A stretch of 12,856 nt of DNA. Origin: Bacillota bacterium (GTDB taxonomy: Bacteria > Bacillota > Clostridia > Christensenellales > Aristaeellaceae). The stretch lies in contig JAEWNM010000280.1 of assembly GCA_023392755.1 (NCBI GenBank), forward strand, positions 1 through 12,856, written 5' to 3'. Of the stretch, positions 1-6,344 are shown in pieces. A program made the position numbers and the translations under genes. The notes under the pieces are model-generated. The model saw only the letters and a list, made by a program, of their open reading frames with translations, ran no database searches and was not told the origin of the DNA. Positions within the stretch are counted from its first letter, which is position 1. Each line of letters starts with the position of its first letter.

Positions 1-543
1 CCGCTGTTTCAAATACAGGTCAAAATCAAACCCGTGGGGGTTCTGGCGCTTGTCCGGGTGGTACAGTCGCCCGGAAAAAGCCACACGGCTGCCGTTTTCA
101 AGAGCGGGAGGCGATTCCCCATCCCTGGTGTAAAATGTCCAATACGCGTTGCCCGCAAGGCTTATGCCGTTTATGGTCACGCCGCCAAGCGTGCAGGCGG
201 CCTGTCCGTCCTCCCGCAGGCGCACCTGCCCTTCCACCGTGCCCAAAATGGCATAATCCCCCTCCGGCGGGCGTGGGGGATTCGCGCTCAGCGACGCCAG
301 CACCAACCCCAGGAAAAAGCAGGCCGGAAGCATGGCGAGTACCGTTTTTGCGCCGCGTGCCCTGAAAAGGACAAGCGCCATCAGGCAGGCGGCAAGCAGC
401 CCCGCCGCCCACAGTAAATGAAAGAGCCGGGAAGCGCCCAGCAGCACTCCCGCGCCATAGCAAAGCGTGGCGCAGACGAGCGGCCGGGCTACATGAAACG
501 GAAGGGGCCGGTACTTTGTCTCAAGGAGGGGGGAGTCATCCAT
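1..543 (-). CDS. comEC: ComEC/Rec2-type DNA uptake channel, N-terminal part (cut by window edge)
   Basis: An uninterrupted frame of 181 codons starts at the ATG at 543 and runs off the left edge, so only the N-terminus is present. Residues about 20-36, 42-61 and 67-85 are hydrophobic and should be membrane segments. Residues about 95-181 resemble the DUF4131 domain that opens ComEC proteins, with the telling motif NPHGFDFDLYL at 168-178 (family form roughly NPGGFDxxxYL). ComEC forms the inner-membrane channel that brings single-stranded DNA into the cytoplasm during competence. The Competence membrane core and any C-terminal metallo-beta-lactamase domain would lie outside the window. The gene starts 8 bases after the stop of the metallo-hydrolase upstream and probably shares its transcript; its own ribosome binding site (GGGAAG) is weak, which suggests translational coupling. 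The family call is firm; whether the organism is transformable cannot be told. Confidence 0.82.
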   Translation of the reverse strand, partial: MDDSPLLETKYRPLPFHVARPLVCATLCYGAGVLLGASRLFHLLWAAGLLAACLMALVLFRARGAKTVLAMLPACFFLGLVLASLSANPPRPPEGDYAILGTVEGQVRLREDGQAACTLGGVTINGISLAGNAYWTFYTRDGESPPALENGSRVAFSGRLYHPDKRQNPHGFDFDLYLKQR

Positions 544-551
544 GGGCGGCG

Positions 552-1280
552 TCACTTCCCGCTGTCAGCCTGTATCAGCATATCGGTTTTTGCCAGCGCG
601 GCATGGGGGAATACTGCCGCGGCTTCCTTCACAAGCGTCGTCTCATCCACATCGGGCCGAAGATGGGTTATAACCAGCCGTCCGGCCCCAGCGTCCCGTG
701 CCAATTCCGCCGCCTGATATGCCGCCATGTGGGGGCTGTTATCCTTCCATTGCGACTTTAAAAAGCAGCCGTCCGCCAGCAGTACGCAAACATCCCTATA
801 AAAATCCGCAAGCCCAGGAAGTACATTTGTATCGCCTGTATAGCCGAAAGTACCGATGCGAAAGCCCACCGCTGGAACCGGATGGCGGGCCGGGACGCAC
901 CGGATACTGAGCTTGCCGGCTTCCAGCGTATCCCTGGCCGCAATCCAATGCATGCGGAAAGATTCCGACTCAGCCAGAAAATGGAGCACGGGGGATGTAT
1001 CATCCTTCGGCGCATAAACGTCCAGGGCTTTTGCGCCGTTCTGCCGGCGGATGTCCATATAGTACCGCAGCGCCATCATATCCGAGCAATGATCTGCATG
1101 GCCGTGGGATAACAATACCGCCGTCAGCCTGGCGGGGTCAAATCTCGCCATCAGCCGCGCCAGCACCCCTGGGCCGCAATCCAGCAATACCCGGTCGTCT
1201 CCTTCTGCCAGCAGATAGCCGGAGCAGGCACCGCCCGGGGCGGGATACGGCCCGTTGCAGCCCAGAATGCGGATATCCAT
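552..1280 (-). CDS. Metallo-beta-lactamase-fold hydrolase, YhfI / RNase Z-like
   Basis: This 242-residue protein carries the metal-binding motif HGHADH (H59, H61, D63, H64), a further H133, D150 in YTGDT, H184 and H206 in ITHL, which together make a complete two-metal site of the metallo-beta-lactamase fold. The N-terminus (MDIRILGCNGPYPAPGGACS) and the length fit the YhfI/PhnP/RNase Z-like branch of single-domain hydrolases. The substrate is not known; phosphodiesterase activity is a family-based guess. The start at 1280 was chosen because AGGAGGG (1288-1294) lies 7 bases upstream and because the longer frame, to 1334, would include the promoter at 1306-1334. It is the first gene of a likely two-gene operon with comEC. 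Nothing looks broken. Confidence 0.88.
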   Translation of the reverse strand: MDIRILGCNGPYPAPGGACSGYLLAEGDDRVLLDCGPGVLARLMARFDPARLTAVLLSHGHADHCSDMMALRYYMDIRRQNGAKALDVYAPKDDTSPVLHFLAESESFRMHWIAARDTLEAGKLSIRCVPARHPVPAVGFRIGTFGYTGDTNVLPGLADFYRDVCVLLADGCFLKSQWKDNSPHMAAYQAAELARDAGAGRLVITHLRPDVDETTLVKEAAAVFPHAALAKTDMLIQADSGK

Positions 1281-1305
1281 CGCATCACCCTCCTGCATTT
1301 TCCTC

Positions 1306-1334
1306 ATTGTACCATAGGGCTTGTACAGGCACAA
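1306..1334 (-). promoter_or_regulatory. Sigma-A-type promoter for the metallo-hydrolase / comEC operon
   Basis: On the minus strand, TTGTGC (1329-1334) is followed after 17 bases by TACAAT (1306-1311), and TGG directly before the -10 gives an extended -10. Transcription would start near 1299, leaving a short leader of about 20 bases before the ATG at 1280. The weak -35 is offset by the extended -10. Confidence 0.6.
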
Positions 1335-1399
1335 GTGAAAGGGCTTCCCAGGGCAAAGGCGGCGATAGACCCGGATAAGAAATAATTATCTGATGGCTG

Positions 1400-1428
1400 T
1401 TGACAATTCGATTCATCTACTATACAAT
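1400..1428 (+). promoter_or_regulatory. Sigma-A promoter for the membrane-protein cassette
   Basis: TTGACA (1400-1405, perfect) and TACAAT (1423-1428, five of six) are separated by the ideal 17 bases. An A/T-rich stretch with a dyad GATAA-N7-TTATC (1374-1390) lies just upstream of the -35 and could be an UP element or a regulator site. The predicted start near 1435 leaves about 110 bases of leader before the ATG at 1546. Confidence 0.75.
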
Positions 1429-1545
1429 ATTCAGTAGTAAGCAATAACCTGTATTGACCGGCTTTGGGAAATGTTGATTGCGGATGTACCTGGCAAACGG
1501 ATCAACTTGCGCAAGCCGCAAAACAATGCTGAGGAGGGGACGGAA

Positions 1546-2079
1546 ATGAACAAAAATGCATCCTTGGAAGTTTCGGCAAAAGCCCTTGCCGTGGCAGGCC
1601 ATGTGTTTTCCAATATGCTTGCGGGTATGTTTTTCGTATTGCTGTTTGCATGTGTTGCTGTTATGGCGGTGTTTTCAATTGCGTCGCCGTCGGCAGGCGT
1701 CTGCCTGATAGGCGGGCTCAGCCCATATTCGCTAATACCCGAAATACCCTACTGGTGCGGAGCTGTATTTGCCTTTGCACTGGTTTCCCTTTCTGCTTTG
1801 GCTGCGGTCGGATGTGTGTATTCCGTCTTTTTTGTCCATGCGCTTGTTTGTGCATACGGGCGCATCTGCCGCAATCAGTTTGCATGTGTTTTAGGAAAAG
1901 CAGCGATTCCTCCGCTTGCCGCCTATCCGAAGCTCAAGCCGAAGACAAGCCGCAATTTGAAAAGGATTTCGCTGATTTCCGCCGCTCTTTTTGCCACATG
2001 TTTTGTTTCGGGCTATTTCGTATGCTCCATAAGCGCGGGAGCTCTTGGCTTCTGGCATGCATGGAACTGGTTCAACTAA
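1546..2079 (+). CDS. Unrecognised membrane protein, about 3 transmembrane segments, cysteine-rich
   Basis: I do not recognise this 177-residue protein. Three hydrophobic stretches are clear: residues about 21-45, 70-101 and 141-168. Between the second and third is a positively charged loop (YPKLKPKTSRNLKR, 127-140), presumably cytoplasmic. It has nine cysteines (36, 53, 71, 90, 102, 108, 114, 152, 160), a high number for its size, mostly in or beside membrane segments and not in a CxxC arrangement. The start at 1546 follows GAGGAGGGGA with good spacing; an in-frame ATG at 1471 lacks such a site. It is the first gene behind the promoter at 1400-1428, and 15 bases separate it from the next membrane-protein gene, so the two are surely cotranscribed. 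Codon third positions are richer in A/T than in the spoVT-ispDF block. Confidence 0.72.
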   Translation: MNKNASLEVSAKALAVAGHVFSNMLAGMFFVLLFACVAVMAVFSIASPSAGVCLIGGLSPYSLIPEIPYWCGAVFAFALVSLSALAAVGCVYSVFFVHALVCAYGRICRNQFACVLGKAAIPPLAAYPKLKPKTSRNLKRISLISAALFATCFVSGYFVCSISAGALGFWHAWNWFN

Positions 2080-2094
2080 GCAGGGGTGATATGA

Positions 2095-2832
2095 ATGCTT
2101 GGACTGAATGTGTTTTCTCTTCTCGTATTTGCGGCGCTGAACATTTTTGCCGCCATGCTTTGCAGATGCAGCAATGAAACAAGGTGCCGAATCCTGCGTG
2201 CTGTATGCATCGCTCTTTTTGTGTTCAGCCTGTGCCGTTATGTGCTTGCGTTTATAGGGGGCAGGGGTCTGGTGTTTCCGGTTGAATATTCGTCTGTCGC
2301 TTATTTTGCGGTACCGATTATCCTTCTGACACGTATAAAAAGGGCGCAAAGCTGGGCGGCGTATTCGGGCATTGTCGCTGGCTTTTTCTACTACATGACG
2401 TTGATTATTGCAGGGGGCAGGGTCTATGCGGCGTATCCGCCGTATGACATCTATATTTCTGTATACTGCCACGGATCCCTTTATCTTTGCGGACTTGTCA
2501 GCCTGAAAACAAACAAGTATGCGTTATCAGACCGCTTTATCCTGCTTAGCGGCAATGTATGTGTGGCATTGAACGCATATGTGCTTCGCCCCATAGCCGA
2601 AGGCAAGACCAGGATTTTCATCTATGAGTTGATGGACGGTATGTTTGTGAAACAAGCATTCCCAAGCGTGCTATGGAATTATGTGATGCCGGCTTATTAC
2701 ATTCTTATGGCCGGATGTATACTACTTTCAGTCAGTTTGTTTTTTAGGCTGAACAAGATGTATCATGACAAAAACTCAAGAGCCAATCGGGAAAGCAATT
2801 CTGTTCTGACAGCGATAAAAACGCATATGTAA
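2095..2832 (+). CDS. Multi-pass membrane protein, possibly distant YwaF/TMEM164-like
   Basis: This 245-residue protein has about seven hydrophobic segments (roughly 4-22, 33-53, 62-79, 87-105, 121-137, 147-165, 197-217) and a short charged C-terminal tail. The pattern FPVEYSS (61-67), then a Gly-rich helix ending in IAGGRVYAAYPPY (105-117), then YCHGSLYL (124-131) recalls the layout of the YwaF/TIGR02206/TMEM164 family, where a PLHLC-like motif and a later membrane histidine are conserved. Here the cysteine position would be serine. The resemblance is distant and I hold it only as a possibility. Nine cysteines are present. AGGGGTG (2082-2088) precedes the start; the ATG at 2091 is in another frame that soon stops. 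It is the second gene of the 1400-3090 cassette. Function unknown. Confidence 0.72.
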   Translation: MLGLNVFSLLVFAALNIFAAMLCRCSNETRCRILRAVCIALFVFSLCRYVLAFIGGRGLVFPVEYSSVAYFAVPIILLTRIKRAQSWAAYSGIVAGFFYYMTLIIAGGRVYAAYPPYDIYISVYCHGSLYLCGLVSLKTNKYALSDRFILLSGNVCVALNAYVLRPIAEGKTRIFIYELMDGMFVKQAFPSVLWNYVMPAYYILMAGCILLSVSLFFRLNKMYHDKNSRANRESNSVLTAIKTHM

Positions 2833-2925
2833 CAGGAATAATCAGATGCATGGCCGGCGGTTGTACAAAACCAGATATGCGCAGGATATTGCCATAACGA
2901 CTTTGAGGGATATGGAGAGTACTCA

Positions 2926-3018
2926 ATGATACATGCATTGGTAAGGGGCTTCATTGAAGCACTGGAAAGAAAGCGAAGGAACCGGCGTAAATGGTGGAAT
3001 GGAAGGATCAGGGAATAA
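2926..3018 (+). CDS. Possible small basic peptide (30 residues)
   Basis: An ATG at 2926 preceded by GGAGAG (2914-2919) opens a 30-codon frame ending in TAA at 3016-3018. The product starts MIHALVRGFIEALERKRRNR and is hydrophobic/amphipathic at the N-terminus, then strongly basic with two adjacent tryptophans. The cassette terminator hairpin begins only 7 bases after the stop, which is where the last gene of a transcript should end. It is too short to prove by reading alone; it may equally be untranslated 3' sequence. Confidence 0.3.
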   Translation: MIHALVRGFIEALERKRRNRRKWWNGRIRE

Positions 3019-3025
3019 ACGCCAG

Positions 3026-3090
3026 TCACCCCCCACACTGCCCAACCACACGCGGAGAGGCGGTGTGAGGGGTGATTTTGTTTATTTATT
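3026..3090 (+). terminator. Intrinsic terminator of the membrane-protein cassette
   Basis: Arms of 17 bases (3026-3042 and 3059-3075) pair with one mismatch and one G-T wobble around a 16-base loop and are followed by a T-rich run (TTTTGTTTATTTATTTT). The T-run lies only on the plus side, so it ends the plus-strand transcript. It also separates this cassette from the convergent hpf gene. The stretch 3091-3188, between it and the hpf stop, shows only weak imperfect dyads. Confidence 0.85.
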
Positions 3091-3188
3091 TTGATGCCAA
3101 CCTTTTGCATGCTTATGTCTCATTTCAGTGGCATGATCACGCAATGGGAAGGCCCTATGCAAAATCCTTGTTTCGTCACGCCATAGCA

Positions 3189-3731
3189 TCAGTTTTCCGG
3201 TTCCAGCAAGCCCAGGTTTCCGTCCTTGCGCAGATACAGCACGTTTGTGCGCTCTGTTTCGTTGTTGACAAATACGAAGAAGGCGTGCCCCAAAAGCTCC
3301 ATCTGCAATGCGGCGTCGTCCACCGACATGGGGCGGACGGGGAACTGCTTTGTGCGCACTATGCGGCGCTCCTCCTGGTCGCCTGCGGCCGCGTCCTCGA
3401 TGAACTCCAGCTCAGTGCTTTTGAACGCATCTTCACGAAGCCGTTTTTCCAGTTTCGTGCGGTGCCGGTGTATCTGCTTTTCCAGCTTGGCCAGCGCCTG
3501 ATCGATGGCCAGGTACAGGTTATCCTCGGCAAAGGCTTCCGCCCTTAGGATCACGCCATCGAAGGGTACGGTGATTTCCACGATGCGGCGGCTGGAGCGC
3601 TCCTTGGAGAGCCGTACGAACATTTCGGCATCCGGCTTCAAATACCGCTCCATACGGTTCGTTTTTTTCATGATCCGTTCGGTGATGCCCGGCGTTACCA
3701 CCATGTTTTTTCCGGTGATCGTCGTTTTCAT
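3189..3731 (-). CDS. hpf: Long-form ribosome hibernation promoting factor (HPF)
   Basis: The 180-residue protein has the two-domain plan of long HPF. Residues 1 to about 100 form the HPF/RaiA (S30AE) domain that binds the 30S decoding channel, ending in the basic stretch around HRHRTKLEKR. After a variable linker, residues about 126-178 form the dimerisation domain with the hallmarks PMSVDDAALQMELLGHAFFV and LRKDGNLGLLEP. Long HPF joins two 70S ribosomes into inactive 100S dimers in stationary phase or stress. The start at 3731 follows GGAG with 8 bases of spacing. The gene stands alone, convergent with the plus-strand cassette and divergent from spoVT. A terminator-like hairpin lies in its leader about 45 bases upstream, and no clear sigma-A promoter was found between that hairpin and the start. 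Confidence 0.95.
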   Translation of the reverse strand: MKTTITGKNMVVTPGITERIMKKTNRMERYLKPDAEMFVRLSKERSSRRIVEITVPFDGVILRAEAFAEDNLYLAIDQALAKLEKQIHRHRTKLEKRLREDAFKSTELEFIEDAAAGDQEERRIVRTKQFPVRPMSVDDAALQMELLGHAFFVFVNNETERTNVLYLRKDGNLGLLEPEN

Positions 3732-3775
3732 GGCATTTGCTCCTTTATGTGTGATGGTTCACCCCCCAAGGGATG

Positions 3776-3822
3776 AAAAAAGCACGGCAGGGCTTTATTG
3801 GCTGTCCGCCATTCCCTCGTGC
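3776..3822 (-). terminator. Terminator-like hairpin in the hpf leader (possible attenuator)
   Basis: Read on the minus strand, GCACG-AGGG (3822-3814) pairs with CCCT-GC-CGTGC (3792-3782), with an inner TGGC/GCCA stem, and is followed at once by six T (3781-3776). This has the form of an intrinsic terminator, yet it sits upstream of hpf on the same strand. No minus-strand gene precedes it, so it is either a leader attenuator or the end of a short antisense/small RNA. Confidence 0.5.
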
Positions 3823-4073
3823 GTCCGGGTCAATGGAACCACGCCCTTTCGTTTAGGATGGACATTGGTTTGACCGTATATCCAATATTCGCCGCACAGG
3901 GTTGTTTTCCTTCTTTTTGGGGCTTTGCATCGCAGGTTTCCTTTTCCATAGCCATGGCGCGCTGCCCATCTATTGACAGCGGTGCGCATCCTTTTCCATG
4001 GGTTCCTGCGGAATAAAAGGGCATAGCGGGGAAACAATAACATCACGGCGAGGCGGTGAAGCCCCGCTTACAC

Positions 4074-4081
4074 GAGGAGGG
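4074..4081 (+). promoter_or_regulatory. Ribosome binding site that fixes the TTG start of spoVT
   Basis: GAGGAGGG lies 7 bases upstream of the TTG at 4089. The in-frame GTG at 4056 has no such site and would add 11 residues not found in the family, whose proteins start at the M-(K/R)-ATGIVRRID sequence. Confidence 0.8.
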
Positions 4082-4088
4082 CATATCA

Positions 4089-4643
4089 TTGAGGGCAACG
4101 GGAATCGTGCGCAGGATTGACGAGCTGGGCCGCGTCGTCATCCCCAAGGAAATCAGGCGGACGCTCAGGATACGTGAGGGAGATCCGTTGGAAATTTATA
4201 CGGACAGGGATGGCGAGGTCATCCTGAAAAAATACTCTCCCATCGGAGAAATGTCCGGATTTGCCAAAGATTATACGGAATCCCTTTTTAGAAGCCTTGG
4301 ACATATCGCCTGCATTGTTGACAGGGACCAGGTAGTGGCCGCCAGCGGCGTATCCAAAAAAGAGCTGTGCGACAAGCCCATCAGCCATGACCTGGAGACG
4401 GCCATTGCCAACCGGCAGACGGTGGCCATCAACCGGTCGGTGGGCGGCAAAATCGTGGCGGTGACCAATGAGGAGGATATGACCGGTTATACCGCCCAGG
4501 TGGTTTCGCCTATCATTGCCGATGGTGAAGCCATTGGCGCCGTGGTGCTCATGAGCAAGGAGCAGGGGGTGAAAATGGGGGATACGGAGCTGAAGGTGGC
4601 GGAGACGGCCGCCGGCATCGTGGGCCGCCAGATGGAGCAATAA
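4089..4643 (+). CDS. spoVT: Stage V sporulation protein T, AbrB-family transcription regulator
   Basis: The 184-residue product matches SpoVT (178 residues in Bacillus subtilis) throughout. Residues 1 to about 52 are the AbrB/MazE-like swapped-hairpin DNA-binding domain (MRATGIVRRIDELGRVVIPK, then EIRRTLRIREGDPLEI). Residues about 55-184 form the GAF-like domain, closing with the typical AETAAGIVGRQMEQ. SpoVT acts in the forespore, tuning sigma-G-dependent genes and spore coat and germination properties. Translation starts at a TTG with a strong GAGGAGGG site. A hairpin with T-run follows 30 bases after the stop, so the gene can be transcribed alone, as expected for a forespore gene. It heads the conserved order spoVT-yabM-mazG-hup-rqcP. 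No oddities in the protein. Confidence 0.96.
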   Translation: MRATGIVRRIDELGRVVIPKEIRRTLRIREGDPLEIYTDRDGEVILKKYSPIGEMSGFAKDYTESLFRSLGHIACIVDRDQVVAASGVSKKELCDKPISHDLETAIANRQTVAINRSVGGKIVAVTNEEDMTGYTAQVVSPIIADGEAIGAVVLMSKEQGVKMGDTELKVAETAAGIVGRQMEQ

Positions 4644-4666
4644 CCATTTCCAGGAAGATTGCATGC

Positions 4667-4695
4667 TTGTACTTCCGCAACAGATTGCTTATAAT
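4667..4695 (+). promoter_or_regulatory. Sigma-A-like promoter for yabM-mazG, nested in the spoVT terminator
   Basis: TATAAT (4690-4695, perfect) stands 17 bases after TTGTAC (4667-4672, three of six). The spacer begins with the 5' arm of the spoVT terminator and the -10 lies in its loop. A start near 4702 would leave only the 3' arm in the new RNA, so the new transcript would not form the hairpin. Confidence 0.55.
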
Positions 4696-4717
4696 AGGCA
4701 TGTTGCGGAAATTTTTA
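4673..4717 (+). terminator. Intrinsic terminator after spoVT
   Basis: TTCCGCAACA (4673-4682) pairs perfectly with TGTTGCGGAA (4701-4710) across an 18-base loop and is followed by ATTTTTA. The 10-bp stem and T-run are adequate for termination, although the loop is large. Confidence 0.65.
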
Positions 4718-4748
4718 TGCCGCGAACTGGAAATTGAGGAAGTGTACC

Positions 4749-6341
4749 ATGACCCGTACGCAGAAATCCATCGTGGGTGGCGTGACCATTCTGGGCATAA
4801 CGGGCCTCATCGGCAAAGTGGTGGGGGTACTGTTCCGTGTTCCCCTTGCCTGGATTGTCGGGGAGGGTGGCGTCGGCACCTATCAATTGGTTTTTCCCAC
4901 CTATGCCCTTTTGCTGACCATTTCTTCCGCGGGGCTGCCGGTGGCCATCTCCCGCATGGTGGCCCACTGCCTGGCCAAGGATGATCCCTACAATGCCAAA
5001 AAGGTATTTCAGAGCGCTCTGTACATGCTGATCGTGCTGGGGCTTGTCACTACCATTGCGCTGATTGCCGGCAGCGGCCTGATAAGCGAGATCATCAAAA
5101 ATCCGGAGGCGAAGCTCGGCTTTGTTGCCATCGCTCCGTCCTTGTTTCTGGTATGCGTCATGTCCGCCTTCCGGGGCTTTATGCAGGGACAGCAGGATAT
5201 GATCCCCACCGCCGTTTCCCAGCTTATCGAGCAGGTGGGCAAAGTGGCGGTGGCCCTGCCGCTGGCAGCATGGGGGATGACAGTCAGCGTGGCCCACGCG
5301 GCGGCTGGCGCCCTGCTGGGCACCTCCATTGCCGAGGGTATTGCTTTGGTTTACATTTTCATTCCTTATACACGCCGGAAGAAAATGCTGGACAGCCATC
5401 CGCAGGATGCTTCTCAGCCGCCGATCCCCATGAAAACGCTGATGAAGCGGCTGGCCGTCAACGCCATCCCCATCACCCTGGGAGCCTGCATTGTGCCGCT
5501 GGCGGCCTTTGTGGATTCGGCCATGCTGGTGTCCAGGCTGCAGGCGATCGGCTTTACCCAGGACCGGGCCACGGAATTGTACGGGCTTTATTCCGGGCTG
5601 GTCATCAACCTCATCAACGTGCCCACCGCCTTTTCCATCGCCTTGGGCATGAGCCTGGTGCCGGCCATCTCCGGTTACTTTGCAAGGCAGGATTTTGCGG
5701 GCGTTGCCAAGCAAAGCGGGCTGGGCCTGCGGCTTTCGTTCCTGATCGGGTTTCCGTGCTCCCTTGGTCTGAGCCTTTTGGCGGAGCCGCTTTTGCATTT
5801 CTTTTATGGAAGCGGCAAGATATCCCCCGAAAACATATCCCTGGCGGCGGAATATCTTACCGTCAGCGGCCTGACGGTGGTGGTGTTCGTTGTGGTGCAG
5901 TCCACCAGCAGCATACTGCAGGGCATGCGCAAGCAGCGTATCCCCATGTATACCCTGATGGCGGGCGTCGCCATAAAAATTCTGCTCAATTACATATTGG
6001 TGGGCATCCCATCGGTCAACATTCATGGCGCGCCCATATCCTCGCTGGTGTGCTACACCGTCAGCATGGTGCCCAATCTCTATTATGTGCTCAAATACGG
6101 CCGCATGACCTTTGACTGGACCGGATTTGTAGTAAAGCCCGCGCTGGCTACGGCCGTGATGTCCCTTGTCATATGGGCCGGGCGGGAGCTGCTGCCGTCC
6201 GGGCGCTTTTCCACCATGCTGCTGGTGGCGGCGGGCATAGCCGCCTATGCGGCCGCGGCATTCCTGTTCAGGGCGGTCACACCTGAGGATTTGAGCACCC
6301 TTCACCTGCGCAGGCGCAAGAATTTGCCCAAGGGGGAATAA
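4749..6341 (+). CDS. yabM: SpoVB/YabM-type MOP-superfamily lipid-linked polysaccharide flippase
   Basis: The 530-residue protein is hydrophobic throughout, with about 12-14 membrane segments and the layout of the MviN/MATE-like MOP superfamily (polysaccharide biosynthesis proteins). It opens with TILGITGLIGKVVGVLFRVP, then VGTYQLVFPTYALLLTISSAGLPVAIS in the first helices, and repeats GLVINLINVPTAFSIALGMSLVPAIS in the middle, both typical of SpoVB/YtgP/YabM. It ends in a basic tail (LRRRKNLPKGE). Family members flip lipid-linked sugars such as lipid II or polymer precursors across the membrane; SpoVB acts in spore cortex formation. Its place between spoVT and mazG is that of yabM in Bacillus. 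The ATG at 4749 follows GAGGAAG (4736-4742). Its stop is 3 bases before mazG. The exact substrate is not readable from sequence. Confidence 0.93.
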   Translation: MTRTQKSIVGGVTILGITGLIGKVVGVLFRVPLAWIVGEGGVGTYQLVFPTYALLLTISSAGLPVAISRMVAHCLAKDDPYNAKKVFQSALYMLIVLGLVTTIALIAGSGLISEIIKNPEAKLGFVAIAPSLFLVCVMSAFRGFMQGQQDMIPTAVSQLIEQVGKVAVALPLAAWGMTVSVAHAAAGALLGTSIAEGIALVYIFIPYTRRKKMLDSHPQDASQPPIPMKTLMKRLAVNAIPITLGACIVPLAAFVDSAMLVSRLQAIGFTQDRATELYGLYSGLVINLINVPTAFSIALGMSLVPAISGYFARQDFAGVAKQSGLGLRLSFLIGFPCSLGLSLLAEPLLHFFYGSGKISPENISLAAEYLTVSGLTVVVFVVVQSTSSILQGMRKQRIPMYTLMAGVAIKILLNYILVGIPSVNIHGAPISSLVCYTVSMVPNLYYVLKYGRMTFDWTGFVVKPALATAVMSLVIWAGRELLPSGRFSTMLLVAAGIAAYAAAAFLFRAVTPEDLSTLHLRRRKNLPKGE

Positions 6342-6344
6342 ACC

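Larger units (their letters stand above)
3732..4088. other. Divergent intergenic region between hpf and spoVT
   Basis: No gene is seen in these 357 bases. Besides the minus-strand hairpin at 3776-3822, a pyrimidine-rich stretch runs from about 3901 to 3948, and the 10-mer CCTTTTCCAT occurs twice (3940-3949, 3990-3999). Near spoVT, AGCGGGG (4025-4031) can pair with CCCCGCT (4062-4068), with an inner TCAC/GTGA stem, just before the ribosome binding site. I found no promoter of convincing quality for either gene; a forespore-type promoter for spoVT is expected but not clearly readable. Confidence 0.5.

Noticed and set aside
34..417. Plus- and minus-strand frames of about 120 codons in the first 470 bases
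   Set aside because: The third frame, open from 543 to the left edge, encodes a clear ComEC N-terminus; the others are shadows of it.
3940..3999. Direct repeat CCTTTTCCAT, two copies 50 bases apart
   Set aside because: Ten bases in a pyrimidine-rich region can repeat by chance, and there is no third copy or dyad.
3973..4001. TTGACA at 3973-3978 as a promoter for spoVT
   Set aside because: The bases 17 or 18 positions downstream (CCATGG, CATGGG) are no -10, and spoVT is expected to use a sporulation sigma factor.
4011..4040. A sigma-G-like promoter for spoVT (GGAATA ... ACAATAAC)
   Set aside because: The -10 match is too poor to call, although the position would be right.
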